Of a DNA stretch of 64,000 bases, positions 37,230-46,362 are shown in pieces. The position numbers were made by a program, and so were the translations under genes. Within the stretch, counting starts at the first letter, position 1; each line of letters starts with the position of its first letter. Below the pieces are notes generated by a model, which saw nothing but the letters and a program-made list of their open reading frames with translations, did not search any database and had not been told where the DNA came from. Origin of the DNA: Brevibacterium sp. ZH18 (GTDB lineage Bacteria; Actinomycetota; Actinomycetes; Actinomycetales; Brevibacteriaceae); NCBI RefSeq assembly GCF_022748595.1, contig NZ_JALDSX010000012.1, positions 1 to 64,000 on the forward strand, written 5' to 3'.

Positions 37230-38615
37230 TCACTTCGCGTCGCCGGCGAGCTCCGATTCGTCGAAGACGACGTCGGCGCCCTCTTCGGGAAGACCGGAGC
37301 CGCGCAGCGACGCACCCTTGGTCTCCTTCATGAAGAACGTGGCGATCAGACCGATCACACAGGCGCCCATCATGTAGTAGGCAGGCACGATTGAGTTCCC
37401 GGTCGCCGCGATCAGCGCATCATTGGCCGACGGTGCCGTACCGCCGAACAACGCTGTCGAGATGTTGTAGGAGATCGCAAATCCGGCGAAACGGACGGGG
37501 CCGGGGAACATCGCCGGGAAGGTTGCGGAGATCGTGCCGAGCTGCGGGATGTAGAGCAGGCCCAGCACCGCGAATCCGACCAGCGCCCAAACCGGACCTT
37601 TGGCCATGAGCATGTACATCGGCACCGAGGCGACGATGAGACCGATGAGCGAGAAGTACCACACCGGTTTGCGGCCGACCTTGTCGGAGAGCATTCCGCC
37701 GAAGGGTATGAGCACCATCATGAAGGCCTGTGCCAGGAACATGACCGTCAGTGCGGCATTCGATCCCATGCCGACAGGTCCCTGCAGGTAGGACGGCATG
37801 TATGACAGCAGCGTGTAGTTGACGACATTGACGGCCACGACCATTCCGCCCAGGATGAGCAGCTGTTTCCAGTAGACGGTGAAGAGAGTATGGAAGACGT
37901 CCTTGACCGACTTGCCCTGGTCGTTGTCGTCGAGCTCCGAGTAGACGGGGGACTCGTCGAGCTTGGTCCGCAGGTAGAGGCCGATGACGCCCATCAGTCC
38001 TGCGAGGACGAATGGGATCCTCCAGCCCCAGTCCATCATCTTCTCTTCGCCGAGGCCCAGCTGCAGCAGCAGGACGACGAGCGAGCCCAGAGCCATGCCG
38101 GCCAATGTGCCGAACTCGAGGAAGCTGCCGAAGAAGCCGCGACGCTTATCCGGTGCGTACTCGGCCATGAACGTCGCAGCACCGCCGTACTCACCGCCCG
38201 AGGAGAAGCCCTGGACGACGCGGAGAAGGACGAGGATGATCGGCGCGGCGATGCCGATCGTTGCATAGCTCGGCAGGAAGGCGATGAGGAACGTCGATCC
38301 GGCCATGAGCAGAATGGTCAGGGCCAGGACCGTCTTGCGCCCGAGGCGATCGCCCATCGGACCCCAGACGATACCGCCGAGCGGGCGGAAGACGAAGGAG
38401 ACGGCGAACGTCAGCAGAGCTAGGAGCTGCCCGTGGCTGCCGGGGAAGAAGTGCTGGGTGATGTATGTGATCGAGACTGCGTACAGTCCGTAGTCGAACC
38501 ACTCTGTCGCATTGCCGACCGCAGAGGCTGCGACGGCTTTGCGGACAGTCTTGAGGTCTGGTTCGGGTGGGGCGTCGGGGGTGTCTGAACTGGGATGCGT
38601 GTTGGGGTTGCTCAC
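37230..38615 (-). CDS. MFS transporter, metabolite:H+ symporter (MHS/ProP-like) family
   Basis: A 461-residue, 12-helix protein with VGNATEWFDYGLYAVSITYITQHFFP near residue 35, which is the MHS/ProP start motif. MGDRLGRKTVLALTILLMAGSTFLIAFLP carries the MFS loop 2-3 signature and LRVVQGFSSGGEYGGAATFMAEYAP the strongly conserved MHS helix 4. Family members import proline/betaine, citrate, ketoglutarate or shikimate; the ligand is unknown. A short soluble N-terminus is Pro/Asp-rich. It is a single-gene unit ending in a strong hairpin. Confidence 0.88.
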   Translation of the reverse strand: MSNPNTHPSSDTPDAPPEPDLKTVRKAVAASAVGNATEWFDYGLYAVSITYITQHFFPGSHGQLLALLTFAVSFVFRPLGGIVWGPMGDRLGRKTVLALTILLMAGSTFLIAFLPSYATIGIAAPIILVLLRVVQGFSSGGEYGGAATFMAEYAPDKRRGFFGSFLEFGTLAGMALGSLVVLLLQLGLGEEKMMDWGWRIPFVLAGLMGVIGLYLRTKLDESPVYSELDDNDQGKSVKDVFHTLFTVYWKQLLILGGMVVAVNVVNYTLLSYMPSYLQGPVGMGSNAALTVMFLAQAFMMVLIPFGGMLSDKVGRKPVWYFSLIGLIVASVPMYMLMAKGPVWALVGFAVLGLLYIPQLGTISATFPAMFPGPVRFAGFAISYNISTALFGGTAPSANDALIAATGNSIVPAYYMMGACVIGLIATFFMKETKGASLRGSGLPEEGADVVFDESELAGDAK

Positions 38616-39130
38616 GGAATCCTCCGATCGTGTGGGCCATCATCGAGGTGGCCCTCTAGAGAGAAGCGACTATGAACGCTACGAGCATCAGCTGAACGTT
38701 TCAACGCGAAAATACTGTCAAATCAACGGCGTGTCCCTGCCTCATTCCGGACTATACGAGCCTCTCACCAGGTGCGATGTAAATGAAATCCAAAATCTGA
38801 TCTGCCGAAAAGGTTCACAGGCAATGCCATGGATATCGTTATCATCCGATGGTTGACAACAATTCGATTCGATGACCAACTTCGGATGGAGTCGATCAGC
38901 GAGTAAAATGCATTGTCACATATCCAAGCCTCCTCGAGGTGAAATCGTCGCATGAATTCGCGCCGATCTCGGTCCCCGAATTCATAATCTGCAATCGTCG
39001 AATTCAAAATCTGCAATCTTCGCAGTTCTCCCGAAATTTCTCCGCACCATTGATTGTCTCGGTGGTAGTCTGCCAAGCACCTGACCTGGGTCATACCGGA
39101 ACTGGGCCGTCACGATGAGGAGATCTGCTC
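38616..39130. other. 515-bp AT-rich intergenic region between divergent transporter genes
   Basis: This gap between the MHS transporter and the APC permease is clearly richer in A+T than the coding DNA around it. It contains a 22-bp tandem repeat (annotated separately) and a related segment near 38788 (GAAATCCAAAATCTGATC). A minus-strand open frame (38765-39094) lacks a ribosome site and credible codon use, so I do not call it. The region most likely holds both promoters. Confidence 0.5.
38978..39021. repeat. 22-bp direct tandem repeat in the intergenic region
   Basis: GAATTCATAATCTGCAATCGTC (38978-38999) is followed immediately by GAATTCAAAATCTGCAATCTTC (39000-39021), with 20 of 22 bases identical. 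It lies about 110 bp upstream of the APC permease gene; a regulator-binding array or simple duplication are both possible. Confidence 0.7.
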
Positions 39131-40624
39131 ATGGGAGTGCTTCGGAAGAAGGATGTCAACGACGTCATTCACCAAAACGATGAGGCGAGCGAGGGCGGAA
39201 AACTGAGGAAGAACCTCAGCGCCAAGGACCTCATCGGCTTCGGCATCGGAATCGTCATCGGTACCGGTATCTTCACGCTCACCGGTCTCGAGGCCAAGGA
39301 GAATGCGGGCCCAGCCGTGATGATCTCCTTCGTCATCGCCGGATTCGTGGCCCTGCTGGCCGCACTCTGCTACGCGGAGTTGGCCGCAGCCGTCCCGACC
39401 GCTGGCAGCTCCTACACCTACGCATATTCCACGATCGGAGAGATCTTCGCGTGGATCATCGCGTGGGACCTCATCCTCGAATTCGCCCTCGGCGCATCTG
39501 TCGTCGCCCGCGGCTGGTCCGGTTACATCGCGGGTGTGTTCGACCTGCCCTCGCAGTGGTTCGCCGAGGAGGGATCGATCGTCAACCTCGGCGCGATCTT
39601 CATCTCCCTTGTCCTCGGCTGGGTGGCGATGCGCGGCATCCGCGAATCGAAGTGGGTGACCAACGGACTCGTCGTCATCAAGGTCCTCGTCTGCATCTTC
39701 GTCATCGTCGTCGGCGTCTTCTACATCAAGTCAGCCAACCTCGTGCCCTTCATCCCGCCGGCGAAGCACGTCGAGGCCGGAGCTGCTGAGGGTCTCCAGG
39801 CTCCGCTGTGGCAGTTCGTCTCGGGCATCGAACCCTCGAGCTTCGGCGTCGTCGGCGTCTTCGTCGCAGCCGCGGTCGTATTCTTCGCCTACTCGGGATT
39901 CGAAGCCATCGCCAACCTCGGCGAGGAGACGAAGAAGCCTGCCAAGGACATGCCGATGGGGCTGCTCGGCACGCTCGCGATCTGCACGGTCCTCTACGTC
40001 GGAGTCTGCCTCGTCGTGACCGGTATGGTCCACTACTCGAAGCTGTCCGAAGGCGACGCCGTCGCCGACGTGTTCACGCAGAACGGGCTCGGCTGGGCCG
40101 GAATCCTCATCGGCATCGCCGCCGTGGCCGGCCTGAGCTCGGTCATCCTCGTCGACATCGTCGCCATGGGCCGCATCGGCTTCGCGCTCTCCCGTGATGG
40201 TCTGCTGCCGGGCATCTTCGCCCGCATCCACCCGCGCTGGGGCACCCCGGTCCTGATGACGGCGCTGACCGTCGGAGCCGTGGTCATCCTCTCCGGACTC
40301 GTGCCGATCTCCGTGCTGGCGGAGATGGTGAGCATTGGAACGCTGTTCGCCTTCGTCGTCGTCTCGATCGCCGTCATCGTCCTGCGCAAGACGTCGCCGG
40401 ATATGAAGCGACCATTCCGGACCCCGTGGGTGCCGTTCCTGCCGATCGTCTCGGTCATGGCCTGCCTCGGACTGATGGTCAGTCTCGCAGTCGAGACCTG
40501 GCTGCGCTTCATCGTCTGGTTGTTGCTGGGCTTCGTCGTCTATTTCGCTTACGGAAACCGGAAATCACGTCTGGCTCGTCAGGAACGCGAGGGCGCTAAG
40601 GAACGCGAGGGGGATTCGAAATGA
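39131..40624 (+). CDS. APC-family amino acid permease (cationic amino acid transporter type)
   Basis: A 497-residue protein with 12-13 hydrophobic helices. The N-terminus (LRKNLSAKDLIGFGIGIVIGTGIFTL) has the APC helix-1 GxG motif. YAELAAAVPTAGSSYTYAYSTIGE (residues ~80-103) is typical of the CAT/YfnA group, as is YSGFEAIANLGEETKKPAKDMPMG (~256-279). It imports an amino acid, perhaps a basic or branched one. GAGGAG precedes ATG by about 8 bases. Its stop overlaps the universal-stress-protein start (ATGA at 40621-40624), a common APC-Usp pairing. Confidence 0.88.
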   Translation: MGVLRKKDVNDVIHQNDEASEGGKLRKNLSAKDLIGFGIGIVIGTGIFTLTGLEAKENAGPAVMISFVIAGFVALLAALCYAELAAAVPTAGSSYTYAYSTIGEIFAWIIAWDLILEFALGASVVARGWSGYIAGVFDLPSQWFAEEGSIVNLGAIFISLVLGWVAMRGIRESKWVTNGLVVIKVLVCIFVIVVGVFYIKSANLVPFIPPAKHVEAGAAEGLQAPLWQFVSGIEPSSFGVVGVFVAAAVVFFAYSGFEAIANLGEETKKPAKDMPMGLLGTLAICTVLYVGVCLVVTGMVHYSKLSEGDAVADVFTQNGLGWAGILIGIAAVAGLSSVILVDIVAMGRIGFALSRDGLLPGIFARIHPRWGTPVLMTALTVGAVVILSGLVPISVLAEMVSIGTLFAFVVVSIAVIVLRKTSPDMKRPFRTPWVPFLPIVSVMACLGLMVSLAVETWLRFIVWLLLGFVVYFAYGNRKSRLARQEREGAKEREGDSK

Positions 40625-41511
40625 GTGTTCTCGTCGGATTCGGCGTTGATACGAAGAGCCGTGCCGCTGTACGCTTCGGCGCCGACCTCGCCCGAGCCTC
40701 GGGCGAACCGCTCATCCTCTGCTGTGTCGTCCAGGATCGGTTCTCCTCCAGTCAGATGTCGGACTTCTCCGGCGTCTCCGACGACTGGAAGAAGGAGATC
40801 AAGGACATGACGTCCCAGGCGATCGCCGACGCCAAGGAGGCTCTTCCTGCGGATGTGGACGCCGAGGTGGTCACGCGATCCGGTCGATCCGTGACCCGGG
40901 TGCTCCACACCGAAGCCATCGACCACAACGCCCAAGTTCTCGTCACCGGGTCCTCGGTGCGCGGGCCGCTGGGGCGCATCGTCCTCGGCAGCACGACCGA
41001 TCGTCTCGTCCACTCCTCACCGCTGCCGATTGCTCTGGTGCCCCGCGGCTACAACTCGGACCGTACGGAGATCAGGCGTCTGGTCTTCGCCGTCGACCCC
41101 TCGCGAAAGACGGAGCGATACTACGATTCCGTGGCACGACTAGCTCATTGGCTGGGCATCGGCGTCGAGGTCGTGACCTTCGCCGTCAGACCCTCGCGGC
41201 CCACCGGCATGGGAGCCTTCTCCGACCAAGGTGTGTATTCCCACTGGCGGAGCCAGGTCACGACAGGACACAGCGACATCGTGTCCGCGATCGAGAACAG
41301 TGAGGATGGGGTCAACGTCACCGGGACGGAAATCGTCACCGGCGACCGATGGTCGAGTGCGGTCAATGCCTTCGACTGGCAGGACGGAGACATCCTCGTC
41401 GCCGGATCGAGTGAGAGCGCCCTCCACGGTGTGTTCCTCGGGTCCACGGCCACTCACATCATGCGCCACTCACCGGTGCCGATGGTGCTGCTGCCCCGAC
41501 CCAGGCGTTAG
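40621..41511 (+). CDS. Universal stress protein with two Usp domains
   Basis: A 296-residue protein with two tandem UspA-type domains. Domain 1 (residues ~1-142) has VLVGFGVDTKSRAAVRFGADLA at the start and VTGSSVRGPLGRIVLGSTTDRLVHSSPLPIALVP at the end, with the ATP-binding G-2x-G-9x-G-S pattern. Domain 2 (~150-296) starts RRLVFAVDPSRKTERYYDS and ends VAGSSESALHGVFLGSTATHIMRHSPVPMVLLP. It is fused in translation to the APC permease gene (4-bp overlap), which suggests regulation of that permease by energy state, as inferred for other Usp-transporter pairs. Confidence 0.88.
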   Translation: MSVLVGFGVDTKSRAAVRFGADLARASGEPLILCCVVQDRFSSSQMSDFSGVSDDWKKEIKDMTSQAIADAKEALPADVDAEVVTRSGRSVTRVLHTEAIDHNAQVLVTGSSVRGPLGRIVLGSTTDRLVHSSPLPIALVPRGYNSDRTEIRRLVFAVDPSRKTERYYDSVARLAHWLGIGVEVVTFAVRPSRPTGMGAFSDQGVYSHWRSQVTTGHSDIVSAIENSEDGVNVTGTEIVTGDRWSSAVNAFDWQDGDILVAGSSESALHGVFLGSTATHIMRHSPVPMVLLPRPRR

Positions 41512-41728
41512 CTGGGTACAGAAGGGCCCAGTGCCTTACCTGGCATGACACAGTCAGCGAAATCGAGTGAGTCGACGCACATCCAGACGGTTTCGTGCTC
41601 AGGGAATGACTGTTCGTCCACCCGATGTCCTAGGCTTGAGCACTGCGAATCCTGACAGAACGCTCAACTCAACTGACTGTCCTGTAGCCGAATCCTCGGT
41701 CAGCGGGGCTCGGAAGGCAGCACGACAC

Positions 41729-43354
41729 GTGGACCAGACCAGGAACCATTTGGAATCATCCGAGACGGATGCAGAACCTCCTCCCGCAAAGGAGGCGGAC
41801 GCTGTCGGCACCGATCACGATTCCCCGACCGGGCCCGCCGAGGTGGCCCAACGCAGCCGTATCGACATCCCTGTCGCGGGAACCAGCGTCGGAATCCTTG
41901 CGATCTTCGTTGCCCTCGCCCTGATTCTTCCGGATAAGATGTCAGCCTGGGTGGGCACCGCATTTGCCGCCTGCGCCGACATCTTCGGCATGTACTGGCA
42001 GATCCTTCTGCTGGCCACGGCACTCATCGCCATCATCCTCATCTTCACCCCTTGGGCCAAGGCACGGTTGGGCAATCAGGCCCGCCCAGACTTCAACCGC
42101 TTCAGCTGGGTCGCCATGATCATGACGACATTGCTCGCTGCCGGGGGAGTCTTCTGGGCGGCCGCGGAACCGATGTACCACTACGCGACGACACCGCCCT
42201 ACTTCGCCGACAGCGGAGACAGCGGCTTCGACGAGGTAGCCGCCGCGCTCGCCACGAGCTTCATCGACTGGGGCTTCCTGGCCTGGGCGATCCTCGGTTC
42301 CCTGGGAACGATCGTGATGATGCGCGCCGCAGAAAAGGGGATGCCCCTGCGTCCCCGCAGCCTGCTCTACCTTGTTCTGGGCAAGAAGGCTGCGACCGGC
42401 CCGATTGCAGCCGTGGTCGACATCGTCTGTGTCATCTCTGTCGCCGCCGGCACGATCGGCCCTGTCGGATTCCTCGGCATGCAGGTCTCCTACGGTCTGA
42501 ACTCCCTGTTCGGCATCCCCGATATCTACCCCGTGCAGCTCGTTGTGATTGCGGTGCTCACCGCCGTCGCCGGCGTCAGCGTCTTCTCCGGTGTCAGCCG
42601 GGGCATCCGCTTCCTCAGCAGCGCCAACGTGTGGATAGCGCTGGCACTCATGGCCACCGTGCTCGTGGTCGGATCGGCCTGGTTCGTGATCAAGAGCTAC
42701 TTCAGCGGCTTCGCTTTGTACATGACCGACTTCTTCGCCATGACGCTTTACCGAGGAGACACCGAATGGCTCTCGGGCTGGACAGTGTTCTTCTTCGGCT
42801 GGTTCCTCGGCTATGCCCCGCTGATGGCAATCTTCGTGGCTCGCATCTCAAAGGGCCGAACCGTTCGGGATCTGCTCATCAGCACCACGGTTCTGCCTCC
42901 CATCGCCACAACGTTCTGGTTCACTGTCCTGGGCGGCACAGGCATCTTCCTCGAACAGAAGTCTGCCGGTTCCATCTCGGGACCGCTGATGGACGGAGGG
43001 CTGCCCGCCGCAGTCATGGCCATCAGCGATAACCTGCCGCTGTCGTTGATCATCAGCCTCGGTTTCCTCCTCTTGACTATGACCTTCGTGGCCACGACCA
43101 CGGACTCCATGTCGTTCGCGATGTCGCAGTCATGCATGACGAGCGGTGAACCATCGCCGAAGCTGCGGGCCACGTGGGCCCTGCTCATCGGTGTCACTGC
43201 GGCCGTGCTCATCAGCTTGGGAGACGGTGGGGTCGACGCGCTGCAATCGGCGATCGTCATCACCGCTGTGCCGGTGGGCTTTGTCATGTTGCCCTCACTG
43301 TTCGCGGCGCCGATCTATGTCAGGCAGATGGCCAAGGAACAGAACCTGGCCTGA
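41729..43354 (+). CDS. BCCT-family transporter (betaine/choline/carnitine type)
   Basis: The protein has about 12 helices after a ~50-residue acidic, soluble N-terminus. FNRFSWVAMIMTTLLAAGGVFWAAAEPMYHY is the BCCT start-of-core motif, and WTVFFFGWFLGYAPLMAIFVARISKGRTVRDLLI holds the substrate Trp box and BCCT signature. Members take up betaine, choline or carnitine with Na+ or H+. The start is uncertain: GTG 41729 (GGAAGG about 11 bases upstream) is used, while ATG 41606 and GTG 41567 are in frame but precede poorly coded sequence. It would be important in osmoprotection or as carbon/nitrogen uptake. Confidence 0.85.
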   Translation: MDQTRNHLESSETDAEPPPAKEADAVGTDHDSPTGPAEVAQRSRIDIPVAGTSVGILAIFVALALILPDKMSAWVGTAFAACADIFGMYWQILLLATALIAIILIFTPWAKARLGNQARPDFNRFSWVAMIMTTLLAAGGVFWAAAEPMYHYATTPPYFADSGDSGFDEVAAALATSFIDWGFLAWAILGSLGTIVMMRAAEKGMPLRPRSLLYLVLGKKAATGPIAAVVDIVCVISVAAGTIGPVGFLGMQVSYGLNSLFGIPDIYPVQLVVIAVLTAVAGVSVFSGVSRGIRFLSSANVWIALALMATVLVVGSAWFVIKSYFSGFALYMTDFFAMTLYRGDTEWLSGWTVFFFGWFLGYAPLMAIFVARISKGRTVRDLLISTTVLPPIATTFWFTVLGGTGIFLEQKSAGSISGPLMDGGLPAAVMAISDNLPLSLIISLGFLLLTMTFVATTTDSMSFAMSQSCMTSGEPSPKLRATWALLIGVTAAVLISLGDGGVDALQSAIVITAVPVGFVMLPSLFAAPIYVRQMAKEQNLA

Positions 43355-43459
43355 GATGAGACTGACTGCGCCCCACCCTCGTCGAGGGCTTCTTCCCGTG
43401 TGGCACTGTTCTATCGAATATCGTCAATGTTGTTACTGGTGTTGGTCTTCGGCATCCGA

Positions 43460-43465
43460 CATAAT
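43460..43465 (+). promoter_or_regulatory. Candidate -10 box placing the MDR gene start at a leaderless GTG
   Basis: CATAAT (43460-43465) lies six bases before GTG 43472, the spacing typical of a -10 hexamer to a transcription start at the first base of a leaderless mRNA. This supports GTG 43472 as start. There is no convincing -35 element. Confidence 0.4.
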
Positions 43466-43471
43466 GAGGCT

Positions 43472-44446
43472 GTGAACGAAGAGAACAGCAGTGCCCAAGC
43501 AGACACAACGACGATGAAGGCTATGAGCCAGACCGAATTCGGCGGCCCCGAGGTCCTCCACGAGGTGGAGCTGCCCAAGCCGAAGCCGGGACCGAGCCAG
43601 CTCCTCATCAAGGTGAAGGCATCAGGCGTGAACCCCACGGATTGGAAGCACCGAAGCGGCCCCCGCTTCCTCCCCGACCCACCGTACGTCCTCGGCTGGG
43701 ACGTCTCCGGGGTGGTCGAACAGGTGGGCGTCGGCGTGACCCTGTTCAAACCGGGCGACGAAGTCTTCGGCATGTTGCCCTATCCCTTCGGCGTCGGCGC
43801 GCACGCCGAGTACGTTGTAGGTCCGACACGAGCCTTCGTGCCCAAGCCCGGCAGCGTCGACCACGTGCAGGCGGGAGCGATCCCACTCGTGGCGCTGACT
43901 GCGTGGCAGTCCTTGGTTGACACCGCGAAGATCACCCCCGGTGAACGGGTTCTCGTCCATGCCGCTGCAGGCGGAGTGGGGCACGTGGCGGTGCAGATCG
44001 CCAAGGCACGAGGCGCCTATGTCATCGGAACGGCGAGTGCACCGAAACATGATTTCGTCCGAGGACTGGGTGCTGACGAGATGATCGACTATCGCGAGGA
44101 AGACTTCGTCGAGAAGGTTCGCGACATCGACATCGCCTTTGACACCATCGGGGGTGACTACCAGCTGCGCTCTCTGAGAACTCTCAAGCCAGGGGGAATC
44201 ATGGTGTCGACGGTTCCTGTCCCGGCCGAGGGACTCTCCGAGGAGGCTGAGGCTCTGGGTGTTCGGGCTAAAACCATACTCGTCGAGGCCGATCAGGCGG
44301 GCATGCTCGAAATCGCTGCCCTCGTCGAAAGCGGGCAGCTGCGGGCCACGATCGCAGACACATTCCCGCTGACAGATGCCGCGAAGGCTCATCAGGCAGG
44401 GGAGACCAACGCGACGACAGGCAAACTGGTGCTGACCATGGAATGA
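43472..44446 (+). CDS. MDR-family NADP-dependent oxidoreductase (quinone oxidoreductase-like)
   Basis: The start is set at GTG 43472 (VNEENSSAQADTTTMKAM), giving ~324 residues; ATG 43514 is the alternative. The N-domain has EVELPKPKPGPSQLLIKVKASGVNPTDWKHRSG with the DWK motif of the quinone-oxidoreductase subgroup. The nucleotide domain has VLVHAAAGGVGHVAVQIAKARGAYVIGTAS and the later VRGLGADEMIDYREEDF. There are no Zn-ligand residues. Its role is probably NADPH-dependent reduction of an enone or a quinone. Its 3' end forms an imperfect tandem repeat across the stop codon. Confidence 0.85.
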   Translation: MNEENSSAQADTTTMKAMSQTEFGGPEVLHEVELPKPKPGPSQLLIKVKASGVNPTDWKHRSGPRFLPDPPYVLGWDVSGVVEQVGVGVTLFKPGDEVFGMLPYPFGVGAHAEYVVGPTRAFVPKPGSVDHVQAGAIPLVALTAWQSLVDTAKITPGERVLVHAAAGGVGHVAVQIAKARGAYVIGTASAPKHDFVRGLGADEMIDYREEDFVEKVRDIDIAFDTIGGDYQLRSLRTLKPGGIMVSTVPVPAEGLSEEAEALGVRAKTILVEADQAGMLEIAALVESGQLRATIADTFPLTDAAKAHQAGETNATTGKLVLTME

Positions 44447-44464
44447 AGCTGACCATGAAGTGAG
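44431..44464. repeat. Imperfect 17-bp tandem repeat across the MDR stop codon
   Basis: GCTGACCATGGAATGAA (44431-44447) is followed directly by GCTGACCATGAAGTGAG (44448-44464); 14 of 17 bases agree. The MDR stop TGA is within the first unit and a second TGA is within the repeat. Confidence 0.7.
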
Positions 44465-44502
44465 CGAGGAGGTGGGCCCCTCGGTGAAGCTGGCCGTTGA
44501 CC

Positions 44503-45222
44503 TTAGCCGTGCACTCCATGCTCGTTGATCCAGATCCACCCCTCGGGCAGGGGTGCCCACGCGGCCACATCGCGTCTGGCCTTCGACCTGTCGGCGAGCA
44601 CCACGACGCGCTTGGCGCGTTCGGCGATGAGCTCCTTCGTCCGTGCCTCGTCGAGGGTCGGCTCGCCGAGTCCCTGGGCAGGATCCACCGCGTCGGCGCC
44701 GAGGAACGCGACGTCGACGTGGATCCGACCGAGGGCGTAGTCGCTGAGTGCCCCCGTGGTTCCGTGCGACATCGTCGAGACCTCACCACCGACCATGATG
44801 ACCTTCGGCCCCATCGGATGGGCGAGCGTGAGCGCGATCTCGAGGCCGCGCGTGATGACCGTGAGATCGGCCCGATCGCGGATGCGCTCGGCCAGCCGCA
44901 CGGTCGTCGACCCGGCATCGAGGAAGATCGTGCGCACACTCGAATCCTTGATGTGAGTCAACGCCCAGGTCGCGATGGTGTCCTTCGCCTCGGCGTGGAG
45001 TTCCATCCTCTGCCCCAGAGGCGGCTCGACATAGCCGGCCGCTGTGGCCCCGCCGATCGTGCGGATGACCTCGCCGGACTCCGCCATCTCCCGCAGGTCG
45101 CGGCGGATCGTCGATTCGGACGTGTCCAACTCCGCGGCGAGCCGGGAGATCGACCACGAACCGGACTTGAGCAGCGACCGGATGTCGTCGCGGCGCTTCT
45201 GGGTGCCCGTGCGGATTGCCAT
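44503..45222 (-). CDS. DeoR-family transcriptional regulator of the sugar-acid operon
   Basis: ATG 45222 (MAIRTGTQKRRDDIRSLL) gives a 239-residue protein. Upstream in-frame sequence is the shadow of the PdxA gene. The N-terminal helix-turn-helix reads WSISRLAAELDTSESTIRRDLREM (residues ~22-45), the DeoR signature. The C-terminal sensor domain has IFLDAGSTTVRLAERI and VDVAFLGADAVDP, which form the sugar-phosphate site of DeoR proteins. It is the last gene of the GntP-kinase-PdxA operon, 10 bp after PdxA, so it is probably an autoregulated repressor. It likely responds to a phosphorylated four-carbon intermediate. Confidence 0.85.
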   Translation of the reverse strand: MAIRTGTQKRRDDIRSLLKSGSWSISRLAAELDTSESTIRRDLREMAESGEVIRTIGGATAAGYVEPPLGQRMELHAEAKDTIATWALTHIKDSSVRTIFLDAGSTTVRLAERIRDRADLTVITRGLEIALTLAHPMGPKVIMVGGEVSTMSHGTTGALSDYALGRIHVDVAFLGADAVDPAQGLGEPTLDEARTKELIAERAKRVVVLADRSKARRDVAAWAPLPEGWIWINEHGVHG

Positions 45223-45232
45223 GGTGTGAAGC

Positions 45233-46276
45233 TTACTTCGGCAGGTACTCGGTGCGGATCCCGTCGACGAACGGCGCGTATCCGATGGCGGCCGTGTACG
45301 CCGAGCGCATGGTGCCCGCATCGGCGATGCCTTGGCCCGCGATGTCGAAGGCCGTGCCGTGGTCGACCGAGGTGCGCAGGATCGGCAGTCCTACGGTGAC
45401 CGAGATCGTACCGTCGAAATCGAAGGTCTTCGACGCGATGTGGCCCTGGTCATGGTACTGGGAGAGGATTCCGTCATAGCGGCCGCTCAGCCCCTGGTGG
45501 AAGACCGAATCCGCTGGGATCGGCCCGGCGACCTCGAGCCCACCTGCGACCACGCGCTCGACTGCCGGGCGCAGAATCTCGATCTCCTCGTCGCCGAACG
45601 CACCATTCTCGCCACCGTGCGGATTGAGCGCAGCGACGGCCAACCTCGGCGAGGGGACTCCGTAGAGCTGCAGGGCGCGGTGGGCGCGCTCGATGGAATC
45701 GACCTGGGTGTCGATCGTCAGGGCGTCGATGGCCTTGCGCAGCGACATGTGGCGGGTGGCGAAGAAGATCTGGAGCTTGTGGTTCGGCACCTTCGTGTTC
45801 TCGACGACGAACATCGTGTCCTGCTTCGTCACGCCCGTGAGCTCGCCGAGCATCTCCGTGTGGCCCAGGTGCTTCGAGCCAGACTTCCACACGGCTTCCT
45901 TGTTGATGGGACCGGTGACGATGCCCGCGATCTCCCGATCCATGGCGGCCTTCGTGGCCAGCTCGATCGAAGCGACGGCCGCGTGGCCGGCATGGGCATC
46001 GACGACGCCCCACTCGGGCAGGTCATCACCGAGGACGCCGATGTCGAAGACGTCGATGACTCCTTCGCCAGCGGCAGGTGTCGACCAGTCACTGATGGCA
46101 CGGAGTTCGACGTCGAGGCCGAGGACGTCCACGGCCCGCTTCATCACGGCGAGGTCAGCGACGGCGACGCCATGCTGGTCATCGCGTCCGGCGAATTCAG
46201 AGAGGACCTTGGCGGTGATCTCGGGGCCGATTCCCACCGGGTCACCGACGGTCACAGCGAGTACGGGCGCGGTCAT
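45233..46276 (-). CDS. PdxA2-type 4-phosphoerythronate/threonate dehydrogenase
   Basis: ATG 46276 follows AAGGAG by seven bases; 347 residues. It matches the PdxA family with VTVGDPVGIGPEITAKVLSEF at the start, ALNPHGGENGAFGDEEIEI (residues ~206-224), YHDQGHIASKTFDFDG (~254-269), and HLGHTEMLGELTG with a metal-site His. Classical PdxA acts in vitamin B6 synthesis. The adjacent DUF1537 kinase instead marks the PdxA2 type, which oxidises and decarboxylates 4-phospho-D-threonate or -erythronate to dihydroxyacetone phosphate. That pathway is established for such pairs; its use here is inferred from context. Confidence 0.85.
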   Translation of the reverse strand: MTAPVLAVTVGDPVGIGPEITAKVLSEFAGRDDQHGVAVADLAVMKRAVDVLGLDVELRAISDWSTPAAGEGVIDVFDIGVLGDDLPEWGVVDAHAGHAAVASIELATKAAMDREIAGIVTGPINKEAVWKSGSKHLGHTEMLGELTGVTKQDTMFVVENTKVPNHKLQIFFATRHMSLRKAIDALTIDTQVDSIERAHRALQLYGVPSPRLAVAALNPHGGENGAFGDEEIEILRPAVERVVAGGLEVAGPIPADSVFHQGLSGRYDGILSQYHDQGHIASKTFDFDGTISVTVGLPILRTSVDHGTAFDIAGQGIADAGTMRSAYTAAIGYAPFVDGIRTEYLPK

Positions 46277-46362
46277 GTCATTCTCCTTGTGTTGTGTCAT
46301 CAGTCTCGACGGTGCGGGAGGACGGGGTCCAGGCATTGGGCTCCGGTCTGATCTGTGAAATG

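Noticed and set aside
38765-39094. Minus-strand 109-codon open frame in the AT-rich intergenic gap
   Set aside because: No ribosome site, no recognisable domain, and it runs through the 22-bp tandem repeat. I treat the region as regulatory, though it cannot be fully excluded.
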